Of a stretch of 41,144 nucleotides of DNA, positions 1 through 8,756 are shown piece by piece (position 1 is the stretch's first letter; each line of letters begins with the position of its first letter). The notes beneath the pieces were generated by a model. It worked only from the letters and a program-made list of their open reading frames with translations. It did no database searches and had not been told where the DNA came from. The DNA comes from Chloroflexota bacterium (lineage in GTDB: Bacteria; Chloroflexota; Dehalococcoidia; Lucifugimonadales; Australimonadaceae). The stretch is from the NCBI GenBank assembly GCA_022561985.1, contig JADFQE010000009.1, positions 1 through 41,144 of the forward strand, written 5' to 3'. The translations under genes and the position numbers were made by a program.

Positions 1-540
1 CAGACCGGCATGGGCCGCACAGGTACGCTGTTCGCATTCGAGCACTACGGCATCGAGCCGGACATCATGGCGATCGGCAAAGGCCTTGGCGGAGGAGTGC
101 CGGTTTCGGCAGTACTCATCAAAGAGGAAGTGGCGTTGCTTGAACCGGGTGAGCACGGGACGACGTTCGGCGGGAATCCTCTACTAGCGGCGGCTGCGTT
201 GGGGGCCACACGATGGATACTGGATCACGAATTGTTCCGTGACGCGGCGGTGTTGGGCACCTACCTGATGGATCGCCTCGGTCGTTTGCGAACGACGTCT
301 CCCCTCATCCGCGAGGTCCGTGGCAGAGGACTGCTGGTCGCGGCCGAATTCAACCGGGATATCGCGGCCGAAGTGGTCCAGGCTTGTGCCGTCCGTGGGC
401 TGCTCACGAACTCGGTTAGGCCAAACGTACTGCGGTTGACACCCCCACTTACGGTTTCTGAGCGCGAGATCTACGAGGCTGTCGAGATTATCGAGGATGC
501 GCTCGGTGCGGTGCTAGCGGCCAGGAACGCCGCCGCCTAG
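1..540 (+). CDS. class III PLP-dependent aminotransferase, C-terminal part (ArgD-like)
   Basis: The gene enters from the left edge, so only the last 179 residues are present. The reading frame is open from base 1 (QTGMGRTG). The motif AIGKGLGGGVPVSA holds the lysine that forms the Schiff base with pyridoxal phosphate, and HGTTFGGNPL is the usual phosphate/dimer-contact motif. The tail (VRGRGLL, RLTPPL) fits acetylornithine/ornithine aminotransferases of fold type I. Such enzymes move an amino group between ornithine-type donors and 2-oxoglutarate in the cytoplasm. The exact substrate cannot be fixed from the C-terminal part; 4-aminobutyrate or other omega-aminotransferases remain possible. 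No arginine-pathway neighbour is visible. Confidence 0.85.
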   Translation, partial: QTGMGRTGTLFAFEHYGIEPDIMAIGKGLGGGVPVSAVLIKEEVALLEPGEHGTTFGGNPLLAAAALGATRWILDHELFRDAAVLGTYLMDRLGRLRTTSPLIREVRGRGLLVAAEFNRDIAAEVVQACAVRGLLTNSVRPNVLRLTPPLTVSEREIYEAVEIIEDALGAVLAARNAAA

Positions 541-553
541 GGTCGCTTGATGC

Positions 554-580
554 CTGGCTGGCGGGGATAGCTACAGCCAG
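554..580 (+). terminator. possible hairpin terminator after the aminotransferase
   Basis: CTGGCTG (554-560) and CAGCCAG (574-580) form a 7-bp stem with a 13-base loop, 14 bases after the stop codon. There is no T-run, so a Rho-independent role is uncertain. Confidence 0.35.
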
Positions 581-1134
581 TTCAGAGACCTACTGCTTGC
601 GATCGTGGGTTGGGTAGCCGCTTTCGAATCTCGCCGCCGATCCGAGAGGATCAAATCCGGGCTCGCTCGGAGGAAGACCGCGGGTCTACCGGTGGGACGG
701 AGGGAGAGCGCCAAGGACCGCAGGCCGCGAAAGGTTTCCGGGTACTACCTCCAGCACGGACGATAAATAAGCTACGTCGGCCCGCACCGGATCGCTCAGG
801 CATAGCCTGCCTCGTCCGGCTTGTCGTGAACTAGCTGTAGCTACTCGGTAGCTTGCGGATCCGTGCCCCCCAAACCCGATGGATCTATGCGCGGGCCGTG
901 GTGGCTTCCATCGTCGCGGACCGTACGCGCGCCGCTCCCTCAATCTCCTGGGCGAAGCTCAGGGCGATGTCCGAAGGCGCGGAGCTAGCGGCCAAAGAGC
1001 TGTGGCACCGGTAGGGAGAGCTTCGCCGGCTCTAAGCGGCATCGCGACGAAATCGGTGTGCAAACCCACGCGGGCACTACTCCCGTAGCCAGGGGCGATG
1101 GGACAGACGGCGGAAGGGCCGAGATGCCGGTCCG
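581..1134. other. long non-coding stretch
   Basis: About 550 bases between the aminotransferase and the convergent cupin gene. Short open frames exist on both strands, but none has a convincing ribosome site, family motif or natural composition. I see no RNA gene. It may be decayed sequence inside the lower-GC region. Confidence 0.4.
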
Positions 1135-1827
1135 CTAACGCCCTAGTTCGATACGACCCCGCGTCCTGGAAGTCCCGTCCGGAACGAAGCGGTAGTCGCC
1201 GTCGTCGAGTCGCTGGAGGCCATACCACTGAGCGAAGCGCTGGGGGATCGTGACCCATAGCGTGTCCCCGTCAATCTCGTGCGGTGCGTGCATCCGCATC
1301 AGAGAGGCCTCATTCCAGTCTTGCATCAGCAGGAAGGAGACCCCGATCGTGTGACGCGTCAGCGCATAGAGCTCGAAGTGGCTGCGAATCTCGCCCCCAG
1401 AAAACTCGTCGAACGGGAGCTTGACGCGTAGGTCGGAAGGGACGTTCAAGACCTGCTTCTCAGGTTGCGCGGTCGTTCGCATCAGTAGCAACGCGGCGCG
1501 AGCGCTCCCCGGATTGCTCACTGCGTACCGGACGTCTGCGGGGACGAGGAATCCCTGGTCCTTCTTCAGCAGGAACTCACCAGCCTCGCAGGAGAGGCTA
1601 CACTCCCCCTCAATCACGAACAGGATCTGCTCGCAGTCGGGCCGAGCCCGGAGCTCCGGGCTCGATTCACCGCTCTGTAGCTCGATCGTGGCGATGTGGC
1701 AGTTCGAGCTGTCCGCGACGACGCGACCGTCGGCGTTCACTGAGCCCTCAGCGATTCCACCGAGTCTGAAGACCTGGAGCTCATCCTTCGGCTCCATCTG
1801 TTCGGCACCGCTACTCTGCCCGCTCAT
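1135..1827 (-). CDS. two-domain cupin-like protein, type A (copy 1)
   Basis: 230 residues from an ATG at 1827 preceded by GAGGTG; a longer frame exists upstream, but this start fits the ribosome site and the paralogue at 4749-5462. The N-terminal half is a cupin barrel: the segment RARPDCEQILFVIEGE sits where metal-binding cupins have HxH, so both histidines are replaced by arginine. Motif 2 (FLVPADVRYAVSNPG) also lacks its histidine. The C-terminal half has a shared element with LMQDWN and QWYGL seen in all four long cupins of this region. The protein therefore probably does not bind metal by itself. It follows the type B gene by 10 bases and is likely co-translated with it. Function unknown; a regulatory or structural partner of the type B cupin is inference. 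Confidence 0.8.
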   Translation of the reverse strand: MSGQSSGAEQMEPKDELQVFRLGGIAEGSVNADGRVVADSSNCHIATIELQSGESSPELRARPDCEQILFVIEGECSLSCEAGEFLLKKDQGFLVPADVRYAVSNPGSARAALLLMRTTAQPEKQVLNVPSDLRVKLPFDEFSGGEIRSHFELYALTRHTIGVSFLLMQDWNEASLMRMHAPHEIDGDTLWVTIPQRFAQWYGLQRLDDGDYRFVPDGTSRTRGRIELGR

Positions 1828-1837
1828 CGTCACCTCG

Positions 1838-2533
1838 CTACTCTGACAGCTCGATCTGTACGGCCGGCCGGCCAGGGACCTCGACGACCCGATAGTCTCC
1901 CTCGCCGAGCCCGCCGATCTCGTACCAGCGGGTGATGCGCTCAGGGAGCTCGACCGAGAAGCCGTCATCCTCCCTCCGGGGCCAGCAGGCCGCTCGGAGC
2001 AGGCAGACCTTGTTCCACTCCTGCATGAGGCCCACGGAGACGCCGACGGTCCTGTGGTCTATCACGTACGCGAACAGGTCCTGCTTATCGAGATCGGCGG
2101 AAAGCATCCCTTGCGGAAGCTTGACGCGAACGCCCGAGGGGACATCTGGGACGAACGCGATACGACGGCCGCCGGAGGATTCCGTCCGCATCGAGAGGAA
2201 GAACATGTCATCGTCACCGCGGTTCGAGAACCCGTAGTAGGAGCCGGCGGGGATCAGGATCCCGTCCTTCGAGTCGAGCACCTCCTGACCCTCGACCACC
2301 TCGATCCCATCCAGCCCCGTCACCGCGCACTCGCCGTCCAGGACATAAAGGATCTGGTCCGAGTCCGGGTGCTGATGGACCGCGAGCTCTCCTCGCCCTG
2401 GCGCCGTCTGGAAGATGGCGATGTAGCTGAGGTCACCAGTGGCAAGATCGGTCCGGCCACCGGACGGCCGCTCATCGAGGGACTTCCGAACATCGAAAAT
2501 CTGTATGTCTTTCTGTCCACTGTCGCTAGCCAC
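1838..2533 (-). CDS. two-domain cupin protein, type B (copy 1)
   Basis: 231 residues. Cupin motif 1 is present as HQHPDSDQILYVLDGE, keeping the two metal-type histidines, but the usual glutamate is Gln. Motif 2 (GILIPAGSYYGFSN) has Tyr where the last metal histidine normally lies. The C-terminal half carries LMQEWN and RWYEIGGL, shared with the three paralogues at 1135, 4749 and 5504. A promoter-like TTGACA-N17-TATCGT lies just upstream (2560-2588). It forms a two-gene unit with the type A gene downstream. Cupins of this size may be oxygenases, isomerases or sensors; no reaction can be assigned. Confidence 0.82.
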   Translation of the reverse strand: MASDSGQKDIQIFDVRKSLDERPSGGRTDLATGDLSYIAIFQTAPGRGELAVHQHPDSDQILYVLDGECAVTGLDGIEVVEGQEVLDSKDGILIPAGSYYGFSNRGDDDMFFLSMRTESSGGRRIAFVPDVPSGVRVKLPQGMLSADLDKQDLFAYVIDHRTVGVSVGLMQEWNKVCLLRAACWPRREDDGFSVELPERITRWYEIGGLGEGDYRVVEVPGRPAVQIELSE

Positions 2534-2559
2534 GGCGCGCCTCTGCCTTGATGGACGGG

Positions 2560-2588
2560 ACGATACGATTGCCTCTGCGCAATGTCAA
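2560..2588 (-). promoter_or_regulatory. sigma70-like promoter for the first cupin pair
   Basis: On the minus strand, TTGACA (2583-2588) is followed after 17 bases by TATCGT (2560-2565), 27 bases upstream of the type B cupin start codon. Confidence 0.5.
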
Positions 2589-2792
2589 ACTCGGCGCGTG
2601 AAGCGCCAGTTGTAAGGCTCCCAACTTAGTCCCGCTCCCTAACATCTGGCTCATCCAGACCGTGGGAGCAGAAACCGTTGCCACAGTCTGGCGCAGCATC
2701 CCTCAAAAATAGCGTCTGGGGGCGCCTCGGCTGCTGGCGTGCTGCCCCTGTTTCATGCGCCCCCGTACCGTTCGCCACGCCATGAGCAACTG

Positions 2793-3281
2793 CTAGGAGT
2801 TACTTTTGGCTGATTGCTTCCCTCGCCGCGACTCGCTGAACAGCACGGTGGCACGCTTCGGGGGTGTCCCCGACTTCGTCTGGAATTGGCAGTAGACGGC
2901 TGGCTCAGGGCCAGGGTTGTGGAGCTGATAATAGTAGCCCGCCTTGATCTGCACGAACTCACCGGGCCCGAGTGTGAGCTCCTCCCCGTCCTCCACACCC
3001 CGCAGATGCAGCTTGCCCTTCCATACGAGGAACGTGTGCTCTGAGCCTGGGTGGCAGTGCATCTCGTCCTGTGCTCCAGCCTCGTAACAGTTCATGACGA
3101 CATTTGAGGACTTCTCCCTGCCGAGCAGGATGAAATTGCGGCCGGTGGGACTGTCGTAGCTAATGTTGTCGACGAAGCTAGACACTAGCCATCCCTTACT
3201 CCGGAATTTCACGCGTTCCTCGTAGTCCGAACGTCCATGCTGGTGGCCTAGGTCAGTCCGAGTCTCCTGCTGATCGACCAT
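2793..3281 (-). CDS. single-domain cupin protein
   Basis: 162 residues from ATG 3281, preceded by a GGGGG tract as ribosome site. The central barrel has a good cupin motif 1, MHCHPGSEHTFLVWKG (His75, His77, Glu81), and a motif 2, FVQIKAGYYYQLHNPG, in which His is present near the end. It should bind one divalent metal. It lies downstream of the broken transporter-binding protein and upstream of the first cupin pair, all on the minus strand. It resembles small cupins associated with catabolic gene clusters; the substrate is unknown. The last 25 residues are basic and probably disordered. Confidence 0.8.
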   Translation of the reverse strand: MVDQQETRTDLGHQHGRSDYEERVKFRSKGWLVSSFVDNISYDSPTGRNFILLGREKSSNVVMNCYEAGAQDEMHCHPGSEHTFLVWKGKLHLRGVEDGEELTLGPGEFVQIKAGYYYQLHNPGPEPAVYCQFQTKSGTPPKRATVLFSESRRGKQSAKSNS

Positions 3282-3373
3282 CGCTACCCCCTTTGTGGGA
3301 TGCCTCATACGAGATCGGGTTTAAGTCTACTCCGCCTCTCCATCGACGCGGTGACCGCTTTTCGTTGCCTTCT

Positions 3374-4651
3374 CTACCCTCCGGACCCCTGTGCTTCTCG
3401 GTATACATCCACGGCGAACTTGAGTGCCTCGTCGAACCTCGCCAACAGCACTGGATCAGCATCGGGGAATTGGTACTCAAGGCCCGGTTGTCGGAGATAG
3501 CTCGGATTGATATTTCCCGGTGGAATATCTTCGCGAAGAGATTGGTCTGCATCTGTGGACAACTCATGGACCGCCATCTGACCTTCTCGGGACAAGAACC
3601 AATTCACGAAGAGCTGGGTCGCCGCGGGGTTCTTTGGCCTGTTCGCAACCATCATCAACGGGCTAGAGCCACTAGCCGTCAACTCGGGAACGGCACTCAA
3701 TGCCTGCGTCAACTCCGCGATGTTCGTCTGTCCCTTGTCCTGCAAGCTCTGCAGGTCCCTTCCAGCACGACCGATCAAGATGCCCAGATGGAATTTACCT
3801 TGGGCGATACCATCAGTCATCACCCTATAGTCCGTCGAGAAGAACGGTTCCATTTCAATCAAGAGGGTGCGTATCCACTCCGGACCGGCGTCATCGTTGA
3901 GGTAGGCTGAGTAGTATGACCCTCCCGCCCCTCCGAAATCTGGTGGGATGACAACCACCTTGCCGCGCCACTTTGGATTGAACAAGTCGGCCGGCACCCT
4001 GATGGCCTCGATCTCCGCCTGAGATACTAGATCCGTGTTGAACCAGACGGTGGGGGTCCATTGGGTCGCCTCGGCCCCATGGATGAAGATGTACTTTTGC
4101 TCTGGATCGCCCCACCAATACCGCCCGCCAAACCAGAGGCTCTTGTCGGTGACCTCTGGGTGTATCAGGAGCGGTTCGAATGGATCGAGTGCTCCAGCGG
4201 GTATCATTCGCCTATTCGCGGTGGTGCTTCCCGTCGGCATCAGGTCCACCGCATATGCCCCCGCTTGTCGCTCAGCGAGGATTCGGTTTGCGGTGTCCGT
4301 ACCCGAACCAGATGTAAGTATGACCTCGATATCGAACGTTTCCGCAAAGCGCTCATATACCGGCCGGTGGGCGCGCGCGTGTTACGCGCTGAGCGCGACT
4401 ATCAACTCGCCCTCGGCTTTGGCTGTCTCGATCAGGGCGTCCCACTCCAGCTGAAAGAGCGCCGCGGCGTCGGGCGTCGGGCTCGCGGTAGGCTCCTGAC
4501 CAGGCGGCACGGTAGGCGTCGACGTCGGTGTCGGGTCCGCCCCACAGGCGGCTAGGACCAAGACAAACGCGAGCAAGCATATTGACGCCAACAGCACGTT
4601 GGCGTGTCGTTTCTGGCCCTGCCCACTTTTTGGCATTACACGAGCTATCAT
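3374..4651 (-). pseudogene. Fbp-type ABC transporter substrate-binding lipoprotein, interrupted by an in-frame TAA
   Basis: The start at ATG 4651 has a strong ribosome site (GGAGGTG). Residues 1-36 form a lipoprotein signal ending in LAAC, followed by a Thr/Pro linker and a start of the binding domain (AKAEGELIVALSA). There a TAA at 4382-4384 ends the frame. Reading on in the same frame gives HARAHRPVYERFAETF and then the whole remaining domain to 3374, including TSGSGTDTANRILAER, with no other stop. This aligns with the intact paralogue at 29487-30740. A single base change could have made the stop. The gene is either a recent pseudogene, a population variant or a sequencing error. The intact protein would deliver a ligand to the permease encoded at 6679-8502. 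Confidence 0.8.
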
Positions 4652-4748
4652 CTTTCAGCACCTCCGGTCGGCGCAACGAGCCGAATTTTCAACACTATTT
4701 AAGCGTTCAACAGCGCACCGCGACCGAGACGACCGCGCGGACAGTCAA

Positions 4749-5462
4749 TCACCGTATGAGTTCAACGCGGCCGCGCGTTTTGTCGCCTGATTCATCGGGC
4801 AGGAAGCGATAGTCGCCATCGCCAAACTGCTTCAGGCCATACCACTGCACGAAACGTTGGGGGATCGTGATCCAGATGTCTTCGCCTATCTCCTCGATGG
4901 CCGCATGCATTCTCACGAGGGACTTGTCATTCCAATCTGCCAACAGCAAGAATGTGACGCCAATCAATCTCTGGCTCAACGCGTACAAATAAACATGCCG
5001 GCCCAGGCCCGGGCGTCCCAAGCCCGGGGCGGAGATTTCCTCCTTTGGGACCCTCATGCGCAGGTTGGACGGTCGGTTTTCGACTTGGTCCTCGGGCGGG
5101 GCGGCTGTCCGCATCCACATCAACGCCACGCGTGCGGGTCCGGGGTTACTGACCGTGTATCGATCCCCAGCCGGGACGAGGAATCCTTGGTCTTTTCCCA
5201 ATCGATGCTCACCGGATTCGCACGATAGAACGCACTCACCATCGAGAACGAAAAGGATCTGCTCACAGTCGGGTTGTGCCCTTAGCTCAGGGCTGGATTG
5301 GCCGCTACTGAGCTCGAACATAGCGATTTTGCTGTTCGAGCTATTCGCCACCACTCGGCCATTCGGGCCTACCTCTGAGCCGTCCAACAGACCACCTAGC
5401 CTGAAGACTTGGAGCTCATCCTTTGGTTCCAGAACTTCACCGATTTCCCGCTGGTTTGACAC
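4749..5462 (-). CDS. two-domain cupin-like protein, type A (copy 2)
   Basis: 237 residues from a GTG at 5462 with GAGGAG seven bases upstream. It is clearly homologous to the protein at 1135-1827: both begin EPKDELQVFRLGG, both have CEQILFV, and both end with a WYGL...GDYRF element. The HxH of cupin motif 1 is again lost (RAQPDCEQ), so metal binding is unlikely. It lies 41 bases downstream of its type B partner, the same order as in copy 1. The role is unknown; conservation of the degenerate motif in both copies suggests a real non-catalytic function and not decay. Confidence 0.82.
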   Translation of the reverse strand: MSNQREIGEVLEPKDELQVFRLGGLLDGSEVGPNGRVVANSSNSKIAMFELSSGQSSPELRAQPDCEQILFVLDGECVLSCESGEHRLGKDQGFLVPAGDRYTVSNPGPARVALMWMRTAAPPEDQVENRPSNLRMRVPKEEISAPGLGRPGLGRHVYLYALSQRLIGVTFLLLADWNDKSLVRMHAAIEEIGEDIWITIPQRFVQWYGLKQFGDGDYRFLPDESGDKTRGRVELIR

Positions 5463-5503
5463 TGCTCGCTCCTCAACTTAGGAGGTTGGATACTCTTGCA
5501 TGC

Positions 5504-6181
5504 CTAAGCGAGTTCGATTCGAACGCCCTTTCCCCCCGACACTTTGTGAACCTGATACTCCTGATCTGACAGCGTTTGGATTTCATACCAATCGGCAATC
5601 CTCTGAGGGAGCTCAACGACGAACCGACCATCCTCCCGCTTGTAAGGGGCTGAACCACGCAGGAGGCAAGATTTATTCCACTCCTGTATAAGGCTGGGCG
5701 AGATGCCCATGGTCTTGTGGTCGATGACATAGACCACAAGGTCGTCTTTCTCGGGCTCGGCGGAAAACATCTCTTCGGAGATCTTCACGCGAACGCCTGA
5801 TGGACTGTCCGGCGCGTAGCCGATATATCGGCCGCCTGACGATTCAGTCCGCATCGACAGAAAGTACATATCGCCTTCGCCGGTGTTCGCAAAACCATAG
5901 TAGGAGCCCGCTGGTATCAGAACACCATCGTTGGGTTTCAACACCTCTTCGCCATCGAGACTCCGCGCGGTGCATTCACCATCCAAGACGAAGAGTATCT
6001 GGTCCGAGTCGGGATGCTGATGGAACGTTGGTTCACCTCGCCTGGGAGCTGTTTTGAATACCGCGATATAGCTCAATGCACCGGTTGCCATGTCGACCCG
6101 CCCATGCCGCGCGTTTCGGCGGTCCAGCGATTCCCAAGTATCGAAGATTTGGACGCCGGTTGGCTGTGCATCAGTGGCCAT
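5504..6181 (-). CDS. two-domain cupin protein, type B (copy 2)
   Basis: 225 residues from ATG 6181 with a strong GGAGGTGAG ribosome site. It is homologous to 1838-2533 over its full length, with an identical HQHPDSDQIL core (the metal histidines kept), PAGSYYGF in motif 2, and the C-terminal IQEWNKSCLLR and DWYEI elements. It is the first gene after a good promoter (6269-6298) and leads the run cupin B, cupin A, substrate-binding protein. Likely a cytoplasmic metal-binding protein; no signal peptide is seen. Its reaction is unknown. Confidence 0.82.
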   Translation of the reverse strand: MATDAQPTGVQIFDTWESLDRRNARHGRVDMATGALSYIAVFKTAPRRGEPTFHQHPDSDQILFVLDGECTARSLDGEEVLKPNDGVLIPAGSYYGFANTGEGDMYFLSMRTESSGGRYIGYAPDSPSGVRVKISEEMFSAEPEKDDLVVYVIDHKTMGISPSLIQEWNKSCLLRGSAPYKREDGRFVVELPQRIADWYEIQTLSDQEYQVHKVSGGKGVRIELA

Positions 6182-6268
6182 ATCTCACCTCCAAATAAAC
6201 CGGTTCTGCGAAAACCGTGGTAATCCGAGCTTGAATTGCGCCCGAAGCGGCGGAAATGAACCCGCGGG

Positions 6269-6298
6269 ACTGTAGCACCGCCCGCTCCAGACTGTCAA
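6269..6298 (-). promoter_or_regulatory. sigma70-like promoter for the second cupin pair
   Basis: On the minus strand, TTGACA (6293-6298) and TACAGT (6269-6274) are separated by 18 bases. The start codon of the cupin is 87 bases further on. Confidence 0.55.
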
Positions 6299-6678
6299 GC
6301 GTGACGCGTTCCGAACGTTGTGATCCGTTGAATCCGGACTGACGGGTCTCCTGTGTTTGGCGGCCGTGGCCTATTTTATGGGAGGGGCTCAGTGGGGAAT
6401 CGCGCCCAAGCCTCCTCTTAAAGGAGATCCTCTCAGACGGGCTCGCTTGGCAGCCCGACGAGCTTCGCTGTGCTCTCGCAGCACACCAGCTTCCGCGGCC
6501 TTCGCCTTCATGGACGGCACTTCACTCGTGGCCGCGTTTCATCGTGGTCTTCTTCATCGAGGAGACCCTGTGCAAAGGAGAGCCGGCACCGAACGCGAGC
6601 CTAGCCGCGCGCTGACGTGCGGCACGGAAGGGAGTCTCGGTGCGACAAAGCACGAGGGCCCGCTTGCGGGCTGCGGGG
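6299..6678. other. non-coding spacer between permease and cupin genes
   Basis: No convincing gene. GCCCGC-TT-GCGGGC at 6658-6671 could be a small hairpin after the permease stop. Short open frames here are opposite-strand shadows or rich in Arg. Confidence 0.4.
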
Positions 6679-8502
6679 CTAACGCGAGCCAGCCACCTGA
6701 GAGCCCTGCGGGTTGGTCGCGGAGGCCCGCATCTCCTGCCGGAGCCCAAGCCGTAGACCGAAGGCGCGCGCCATCAAGGCGACGCCCACCGTCATCGCCA
6801 TGATGAACAAGCTCACCACGCTCGCCTCCTCACGCAGGCCAACGCCCGGCGATGCGAACTCCAAGGCAAGCAGCGAGAGGGTCATGGTGCCGCGTGAGGC
6901 GATGAGGATGATGCTGGAGGTCGTGCCAGCGGCGATGACAAAGTTCAACGTGCCGAGCAGGATCAGCGTGGGCATGAGCAGCGGTATCCATATCTGAAAG
7001 TAGGTTCTGAACCAGCCGGCGCCGGCGATGCGAGCGGCCTCCTCCATGTCGGCCCCGACCTGGACGAACACTCCCTTCAGGATATTCGTTCCGGTGGTGT
7101 TGCCCTGGATGACCACCGCGAGGATGAGCGCCCAGATCGACCCGAACATGAACAGCAGCGGTCGTAAGTTCGACAGGGGGCCGAAGGGGAACGGGCCCAG
7201 GAACAGCCATAGTAGCCCGAGGCTGGACAGGATGCCCGGGATGGCACCGGAGCCCCAGATGATGAGGTCCAACGCCCACCGGCCTCGCAAGCGGGTACGG
7301 ACAAGGATATAGGCCAGGAAGGAGAAGAGCAGCGGACTCATGATTGAGGAGGTGATGGCCAGAACCAGCGTCGTACGCAGCGCCTTTAGGAAGAGACTGT
7401 CCGTGAGGACCAGCTGCCAGTGCTCGAGGGTGAAGACCGGGTCGAGGTTGAAGTAGCCAGCGCGGCTCATGAAGCTGCCCAGCAACAGGACCGACGCCGG
7501 CCCGATGGTGAGCAGCACGAGGAGCAGGACGATGCCGCCCACGACCACGGGCATGAACGGCCCCAGATTGATGAGCCCGGGCTTGAAGCTGCCGGTGATG
7601 GTGGTGTAGCGCTTGCGGGTGATGACCCATCGCTGCATGGGGATGATCAGCGCGATAAGCAGCAGCGTCAGACTGGCCAGCACCGTGGCCTGGCCGTACA
7701 TGGGAGGGTCGCTCCCTCGAATCATCTGGAAGAGCTTGGTGGAATAGACGAAGAAGCCGAAGGGCATGCCCAGCAGCAGCTCGGTCTCGAAAGACTGGAA
7801 GATGCGCAGCAGCTGCAGGGCGAAGACCAGAGCCATGGGCGAGATCATGAGCGGGAGCGTTACCCGCAGCATGGTCGTTAGATTAGACGCTCCGCTGACG
7901 CGGGCTGCCTCCTCCATACTGGCGTCCATGTTTCGAAAGGAGGGGGTCAGCAGCATCACCTTGACGGCGATGCCGTTGGTCATGATGTTGGCCCACACGA
8001 TGCCCGGGATGCTGAAGATATTCAGCGGGCTATCATTGATGAATGGGAGCCGCTCCAGGGCGACGTTCAGCAGGCCGATGTCCGGGTCCAGCAGTGTCAT
8101 CCAGGCGATGGTCACGGAGATGCCGGGCATCATGAAGGAGATCCAGAACAGGAACTCTAGGGTACGACTGAAGGGAATGCTGGTACGGGCTAGGATCCAC
8201 GCGATCAGCACCGAGATGGGGAAGCTGATACCGACCACCAGCGCCCAAATCATGAAGCTATTGGCCAGCGATAGGAGCAGGCCCGGCTGACGCCAGGCCG
8301 TCCGCCAGTGGTCTAGCCCCCATTCACGGGTCCCGACGAACCAGTCGGCGCGCGCGTCGAAGCTGTTGATCATGAGGAGCATGACGGGCCACAACAGGTA
8401 GAAGCCCAACACGATCAGCACGACAGCCATGACGAACGAGCCGCTACCGGGTCGGCGAGCTCGGGCCGGCCTCGCGAGCCACATCCGCTCTGCGAGCGCC
8501 AT
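6679..8502 (-). CDS. ABC transporter permease, fused two-domain Fbp type
   Basis: 607 residues from ATG 8502 with AGGAGGAG just upstream. It is an inner-membrane protein with about 12 hydrophobic helices arranged as two homologous halves, the layout of iron(III)/thiamine/putrescine-type fused permeases. Each half has the cytoplasmic EAA loop that docks the ATPase: EEAARVSGASNL...LPLM in the first and EEAARIAGAGW...IPLL in the second. The closest relative in this window is the permease at 30795-32540. No ATPase gene is adjacent, so an ATPase from elsewhere must be used. The likely binding-protein partner is the broken gene at 3374-4651. The substrate is unknown; Fbp-like families carry metals, polyamines and small organic acids. 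Confidence 0.9.
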   Translation of the reverse strand: MALAERMWLARPARARRPGSGSFVMAVVLIVLGFYLLWPVMLLMINSFDARADWFVGTREWGLDHWRTAWRQPGLLLSLANSFMIWALVVGISFPISVLIAWILARTSIPFSRTLEFLFWISFMMPGISVTIAWMTLLDPDIGLLNVALERLPFINDSPLNIFSIPGIVWANIMTNGIAVKVMLLTPSFRNMDASMEEAARVSGASNLTTMLRVTLPLMISPMALVFALQLLRIFQSFETELLLGMPFGFFVYSTKLFQMIRGSDPPMYGQATVLASLTLLLIALIIPMQRWVITRKRYTTITGSFKPGLINLGPFMPVVVGGIVLLLVLLTIGPASVLLLGSFMSRAGYFNLDPVFTLEHWQLVLTDSLFLKALRTTLVLAITSSIMSPLLFSFLAYILVRTRLRGRWALDLIIWGSGAIPGILSSLGLLWLFLGPFPFGPLSNLRPLLFMFGSIWALILAVVIQGNTTGTNILKGVFVQVGADMEEAARIAGAGWFRTYFQIWIPLLMPTLILLGTLNFVIAAGTTSSIILIASRGTMTLSLLALEFASPGVGLREEASVVSLFIMAMTVGVALMARAFGLRLGLRQEMRASATNPQGSQVAGSR

Positions 8503-8756
8503 AGGACTCCTCCTGCGTGCTCCGGGTCCTACCCCACCGCGCGTCTACCGCCCCGTCCTATTGACCGACATCTCCCCATTTCAGAGCGCTGACACCCTGA
8601 TTGATGGAGCCACGGTGCTGGGCTGAACCGTAGCACCAGCCTCAGATACGGTCAAACGTGATCCGACGCCTAGTGCATAGCCGTGGGCGTGAGGGGGTGA
8701 CGGAGCGCTTCGAGCGGCATACCGGGTTGCGGAACGCGAGCTGAAGCGCCGCCGGC

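Noticed and set aside
4382-4384. The in-frame stop as a recoded selenocysteine or pyrrolysine codon
   Set aside because: The codon is TAA, not TGA or TAG, and the position is not catalytic in binding proteins. A nonsense change is simpler.
6357-6803. A 148-codon plus-strand ORF next to the permease
   Set aside because: Arg-rich, no ribosome site, and overlaps the end of the permease on the other strand.
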